Of a stretch of DNA of 64,000 bases, positions 59,197 to 64,000 are shown piece by piece; within the stretch, counting starts at the first letter, position 1, and each line of letters opens with the position of its first letter. Made by a program: the position numbers and the translations under genes. The notes under the pieces are model-generated. The model was given only the letters and a program-made list of their open reading frames with translations. It searched no databases and was not told where the DNA came from. This stretch comes from Gemmatimonadota bacterium (GTDB lineage: Bacteria; Gemmatimonadota; Gemmatimonadetes; Gemmatimonadales; Gemmatimonadaceae), in contig JADKAQ010000031.1 in NCBI GenBank assembly GCA_016719105.1, positions 20,658 to 84,657 of the forward strand, given 5' to 3'.

Positions 59197-62100
59197 TCAC
59201 GCACGCGACGGCGAGGCGGTGCTCCCGGCAAGCGTTCCCGGCACGTGCGGCCCGGATGGGTCGTCCGCCTTGCGCGCGGCCGTGCGTAGTCCGCGCTCTT
59301 GTACCAGAGACCAGATCGCCGGCACGACGAGCAGCGAGAATCGCGTTGCCCACCATGCCACCGATCATAGGTGCGGGCGATGCGCTTCATGACGCTCGCG
59401 CCGGCGCCGGTCCCCACAGGATCGGGAAGAGCCCGGCATGATCGCGGTGACGGTCATCATCTTGGGGCGCACGCGCTCCACCGCACCCTCGACCACGGCC
59501 GCGTAGAGTTGCGGCGGTCGCGGGCGGCCCACGCGCGCCGCTCCGGCCCAGGCTGTCGAGGTAGATGAGCATCGCCACCGCCGTCTCCGCCGCGACGCCG
59601 GCGAGCGCGATGAAGCCGATGGCGACGGCGACCGACCAGTTGTAGTCGAGCGCGCAGAGGAACCAGACGCCGCCCACCAGCGCGAAGGGGAGCGAGAGCA
59701 TCACGATGAGCGTCTCGCCGACGGCTGCGGAAGTTGAAGTAGAGCAGCAGGAAGATGACGGCCAGCGTCGCCGGGATGACGAGTGTCATGCGCGCCTGCG
59801 CACGCTGCATGTATTCGTACTGGCCGCTCCACGACATGCGGTAGCCCGGCGGCAGGGTCACCATCACGCGCCACCATCGCGCTGTGCCTCGGCCACGTAC
59901 CCGCCGATGTCGCGGCCGGCGACGTCCACGTAGACCACGCCGTCGGCTACGGCTCCCTCGGTGCGGACGACCATCGGGCCCGCCACCTGCCGGATGGTCG
60001 CCAGCTGCCCCAAGGACCTGCGACACGCCGGCTGCGCCGGGCGGCGCGTCGCGTGCGCCCTGGGCCGACGACATGCCCTGGCATGCCCCTCGGTCCCCTC
60101 GCTGCAGCCTGGCGCGCCCTAGGCTCGTGGCTCACCGGCACGAGCACGGACGCGAGTCGCTCGGGCGTGTCGCGCAGTTCCTGCGGGTAGCGCACGCGCA
60201 CGCCGTAGCGCTCGCGTCCCTCGACGGTCTGCGTGATGGTCATGCCGCCGATGGCGGTGGCAATCACGGTCTGGATGTCGCCGACGTTGAGGCCGTGACG
60301 CGCCGCGGCCGCCCGGTCGATCGCGATGTCGAGGTAGTAGCCCGACTCCGCCCGCTCCGCGAAGGCGCTGCGGGTGCCGGGCACCATCTTGAGCCGCCTC
60401 TCGACCTCCCTGCCCAGGCGTTCGAGTCTCGCCGAGGTCTGGGCCGAAGATCTTGACCCCGACGGGCGTCCGGATGCCGGTGGCGAGCATGTCGATCCGG
60501 CCCTTGATGGGCATGGTCCAGGCGTTGGTCACGCCCGGCAGGCGCACCGCCGAATCCATGGCCGCGATCAGGCGGTCGGTGGTCATGCCGCACGCCACCG
60601 GCGCGCGGCTTGAGGGTGATGGTGGTCTCGGACATGTCGAGCCCGGCCGGATCGGTCGCCGTCTCGGCGCGCGCCCGCCTTGCCCCACACAGGCCACCTC
60701 GGGAATGACTTCAGGATGGCATCCTGCTGCCGCATGATTCCCCGCGCACGGGCGATGGGGAATCCGGGGAGCGTGGTCGGCATGAACAGGATGGTCCCTT
60801 CGTCGAGCGGCGGCATGAACTCGCTGCCGATGCGCGTCCACGGGACCCACGTGACGATGAGCGCCGTACCGACGCGCGATGACCGGCCAGCGGTGGCGCA
60901 GCGCCAGGCGATCACCGGCCGGTACAGGCACGGACCATGCCGGTTGAGCGGGTTGGCCCGCTCCCGGTAGATCCGCCCACGGATGAAGAGTCCCATCGGG
61001 ACCGGAACCAGGGTCCGAGAGCAGGCTCGCCGCCGCCATCGCAAACGTCTTGGTGAACGCCAGCGGCTTGAACAGCCGGCCCTCCTGCCCCTCGAGCGCG
61101 AAGACGGGGAGGAAGGAGACCGTGATGATCAGGAGCGAGAAGAAGAGCGCTGGTCCCACCTCGCGCGCGGCCCGGCTCACCAGCGCCACGGTGCGCCGGG
61201 TCTGAGGCCCTCGGTGCACGCCGGGGCTCTCCGCGGCGTGGCGTTCGAGGTGCTTGTGCATGTTCTCGATCATCACGATCGCGGCGTCGATCATCGCCCC
61301 GATGGCGATGGCGATGCCGCCTAACGACATGATGTCGGCCCCGACGCCGACCCAGCGCATGGCGACGAAGGCCATGAGGATGCCGATCGGCAACGTCAGG
61401 ACCGCCACGAGCGCCGACCGCACGTGCAGCAGGAAGACGACGCACACCAGGGCGACGATCAGCGACTCCTCGAGCAACGTCCCCCGCACCGTCGCGATGG
61501 CGTCGCTGGATCAGCGCCGCTGCGGTCGTACACCGGGCGGATGACCACCCCCGGCGGCAGCCCGGCTGCCACCTCCGCCAGCCGCCGCTTCACCGCGTCG
61601 ATGGTGGCGAGGGCGTTCTCGCCGAAGCGCATGACCACGATGCCGCCCACCGCGTCGCCCCGGCCGTCGAGGTCGGCGATGCCGCGCCGCGCCGCCGGGC
61701 CCACCGTCACCCGCCCCAGTTCCGCCACGCGAACCGGCGCGCCGCGCCGCGGTGGCGCCCACCACCACGCTTTCGATGTCGCCGATGGACTTGAGGTACC
61801 CGAGGCCGCGCACCATGTACTCGCGCTCGGAGAGCTCCATCACCATCGCGCCGACGTCACTGTTGGCGTTCTGGATCGCCGCCATCACCCGGGTGATCGG
61901 GATGCCGTACGCGAGCAGCTTGGCCGGATCGATGTCGATCTGGTACTGCTTCTCGAAGCCGCCGATGCTGGCGACCTCGGCGACGCCGGGGACGGCGGTC
62001 AGCGCGTAGCGGAGGTACCAGTCCTGGACGCCACGGAGTTGGGCGAGGTCCAGACGCCCCGTCGTGTCCTCGAGCGCGTACTGGTACACCCACCCGAGCC

Positions 62101-62504
62101 CGGTCGCGTCCGGGCCGAAGGTCGGGGTCACCGCCGCGGGGAGCTTGCCGGGATGCCATTGAGGTACTCGAGCACGCGGCTGCGCGCCCAGTACGGGTCG
62201 GTGCCGTCCTCGAAGATGACGTACACGAACGAGACGCCGAAGAACGAGTAGCCGCGCACGGTGCGCGCGCCCGGCACCTTGAGCATCTCGGCCGCCACCG
62301 GGTACGTGACCTGATCCTCGACGATGCGTGGCGCCTGCTCGCCGTACTCGGCCTGCACGATCACCTGCACGTCGCTCAGGTCGGGGAGTGCTTCGAGCGG
62401 CGTGCGACGGATCGACCAGATGCCTCCGAGAACCAGGCCCGCGGTCAGCAGGAACACGATGAGTCGGTTGCGGACCGACCCACTCGATGATGTGTTTCCA
62501 GCAT
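59197..62504 (-). pseudogene. cusA: CusA/CzcA-type heavy-metal RND permease, many frameshifts
   Basis: Successive fragments in changing frames reconstruct one ~1100-residue HME-RND pump. They are MLETIIEWSVRNRLIVFLL at 62504, TPLEALPDLSDVQVIVQAEYG, VRGYSFFGVSFVYVIFEDGTD, LAAVTPTFGPDATGLGWVYQYAL-like segments, SIGGFEKQYQIDIDP, MVMELSEREYMVRGLGYL, IAIGAMIDAAIVMIENMHKHLE (TM4 relay), IKGRIDMLATGIRTPVGVKIFG, FIALAGVAAETAVAMLIYLDS and VVPAIWSLVQERGLR, ending at TGA 59197. The heavy-metal family is clear (Cu/Ag or Zn/Co/Cd; the Cus-like matches favour Cu/Ag). At least ten small indels interrupt it. Conservation between indels is so good that base-calling errors are as likely as true decay. Confidence 0.75.
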
Positions 62505-62508
62505 GGCG

Positions 62509-63859
62509 TCACCCCGCCGTGGCCAGCGTGTGTCGCGACGTTCGCGCCGCGCGTTGCGGTCGACGGAACCGGCTGGGTCGGGTTCGTCCTGCCCGGTGTG
62601 CCCGATGTGCCCGATGTGCCCGAGGTGCCGGAGGTGCCGGAGGTGTCCGGCATGCGCATGTCCGGCATCGGCCTCGCAGGACGCGGGGCGGGTCGTGACC
62701 CCGGATCGGCGGGCGCGCGACGGCGTGCTCGTCGGCGGGACCGTGATCTCCATGCCGGGCATGTCGCCCATCCCGCCGAGCGCAGTGCCGAGGTTGGACT
62801 CGGCGTCGACGAGAAAGGTCGCCGATGCGACGACCGTGTCGCCGAGTGCCACGCCGCGCAGGATTTCGATACGGTCGTCCGAGGCAGCGCCCACCTGCAC
62901 GCTGCGCGGCTCGAGCCGACCATCGGCTCGGCGGACGAATACGAGGGTCCGCTCGCCCGTCGAGAGCACCGCCCCGCGCGGCACGGTGAGCACGGCCGCC
63001 CCCGTGGCACTGGACGCCCCCGTGATCCGAAGCGTGGCGTACATGCCGGGCTTGAGGCGCACCCCCGCGTTGGCGAGCGCCACGCGCACCCGCACGGTGC
63101 GCGTCTCGGTATCGAGCGTTGGATAGACGTAGGCAATGCGACCCGTCCACCGCTCGCCTTGGTACTCGTCGAACCCCGGCGACGGCGATCTGTCCGGTGC
63201 GGATCGCACGCAGGTCCTGTTCTTCGTACACGTCGGCCCCGACCCACACCGTCGTCAGGTCCGCGACGCGGAAGAGCGCCTCGCCGGCCATGATGGCGCC
63301 CCGTCGTGACGTTTTTCGACGACCACGCCGGTCGCCGATGACCGCAGTGTCAGGGGTGCGTTGCACCCGGCCACTTCGTTCGATAGCGGCGATCTCGTCG
63401 GCCTGGATGTCCCAATAAGCGAGAGTCGTCGGCGGGCGGACGCGACCAGATCTGCCGCGCCAGTCGTGCGTCCGGCGCCGCCCGCCACGTCACCCACGAG
63501 GCGCTGCGCCAGCAGCAACTCTTCTTGGGCCGTCACGAGCATGGGCGAGCACACGCGCATGATGGCTCGCCCCGCTGATCACTCTTCGACCGGTGAAGTT
63601 GACATAGAGATGCTCGACCCAGCCGTCGATCCTGGGCGCGATGGTCTGCACGCGGGTCTCGTCCACGGTGACCTGTCCCACCGTACGGATCTCCCGCGGA
63701 GGACACTGATGGTCACGCCGGGGGCGAACGTCACGCCGATGCGTCGCGCCTGATCGCCGGTCAGCGACAGCGGAGGCCGCGACGACGGGCGCGGCCATCG
63801 TCGTGGTCGAGCCCACCGGTCGCGGTCGGGACCGTCGACGTTCGCGTCAGGGCCACCAT
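62509..63859 (-). pseudogene. cusB: CusB-type periplasmic adaptor, frameshifted
   Basis: Fragments in three frames form one adaptor: LTGDQARRIGVTFAPG near the N-terminus, IRTVGQVTVDETRVQTIAPRIDGWVEHLYVNFTG, MLVTAQEELLLAQRLVGD, LTLRSSATGVVVEK, GEALFRVADLTTVWVGADVYEEQDL, GRIAYVYPTLDTETRTVRVRVALAN, LKPGMYATL and VPRGAVLSTGERTLVFVRR. These match CusB closely. The end is His/Met-containing and low-complexity, stopping at 62509-62511, 4 bp before the cusA start. The N-terminus (ATG 63859 or further upstream) is uncertain. No cusC or cusF is in the window. Confidence 0.72.
62598..62651. repeat. 9-bp tandem repeat near cusB 3' end
   Basis: About six copies of a 9-bp unit (GTGCCCGAT, GTGCCCGAG, GTGCCGGAG, GTGTCCGGC) lie in the low-complexity C-terminal coding region of the adaptor. 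On the coding strand the frames read Thr-Ser-Gly or Gly-His repeats, so the true frame there is uncertain. Confidence 0.65.
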
Positions 63860-64000
63860 GCGACGACCAGCCTGCGACCGACCGCCACGAGGGCCGTCAC
63901 CCGGAGAGCCGACGCGCGACCGCGGACGCGCGCGCTGCGGGACCGGCGCCTGCGATGCACAAGAACAGGGGGGCGGTCGGTTTTCGTGGGCCGCGCCTCG
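63860..64000. other. Right window edge, upstream of cusB-type gene
   Basis: GC-rich sequence that should hold the adaptor signal peptide and promoter. Frames are broken and no start or promoter can be fixed. Confidence 0.3.

Overview
The window looks like a chromosome segment of a Gemmatimonadota-type soil or sediment bacterium. The evidence is very GC-rich DNA, a clade II type nitrous-oxide reductase cluster of the layout known from Gemmatimonas, an ScfR/RamB-type regulator, and a secreted carboxypeptidase-regulatory/plug protein of a kind common in that phylum. The assignment is inference from gene content. No rRNA or tRNA gene was recognised.

Positions 1-33 kb read as host backbone. A tripartite RND efflux operon (adaptor C-terminus plus two different permeases) is followed by a convergent PAS/GGDEF diguanylate cyclase, an ScfR-like regulator, a secreted M20 amidohydrolase, an lspA/thioredoxin-like/LolA-like group, secreted S41 and alpha/beta hydrolases, a glycosyltransferase and a Lys/Ala-rich exported protein. 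Then comes an anaerobic N2O respiration block: a divergent NsrR-type regulator, nosZ, a membrane protein, nosL, nosD, nosF, nosY and a lipoprotein cytochrome c. DDAH, argJ, a redoxin and a plug-domain protein close the region. This part carries about twenty copies of the heptamer GTTAGGC/GCCTAAC and several short-unit repeat arrays.

Positions 33.6-54.9 kb are a dense copper-resistance island almost free of that heptamer, so probably acquired by transfer. It holds a truncated M56 sensor; copZ, a cupredoxin, copA, csoR and a thioredoxin-like gene; an outer-membrane protein and a Met/His-rich exported protein; a secreted NTF2-like/DUF4198/hydrolase operon; a Cys-rich copper storage protein translationally coupled to a type II (archaeal-type) GAPDH; copC and copD; an M56 (BlaR1-like) peptidase with a BlaI/CopY repressor; a multicopper oxidase; copB; and a CPH-type P-type ATPase. 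Six copies of the palindrome TTTAC-N5-GTAAA lie upstream of island genes. Two near-identical promoters carry CsoR-like operators in and around the -35/-10 region. I infer two regulatory layers: CsoR sensing cytosolic Cu(I), and an M56/BlaI pair sensing periplasmic copper through a new type of Cys/His tail.

Positions 55-64 kb are an eroded or poorly resolved region: an orphan ParS-type antitoxin, unknown or broken genes, a 24-nt-spaced repeat with a long hairpin that recurs 1.9 kb away, and a cusBA-type heavy-metal RND pair on the minus strand broken by many small frameshifts. Similar frameshifts in nosL/nosD and at 39.3 kb suggest indel errors in the assembly as much as real pseudogenes.
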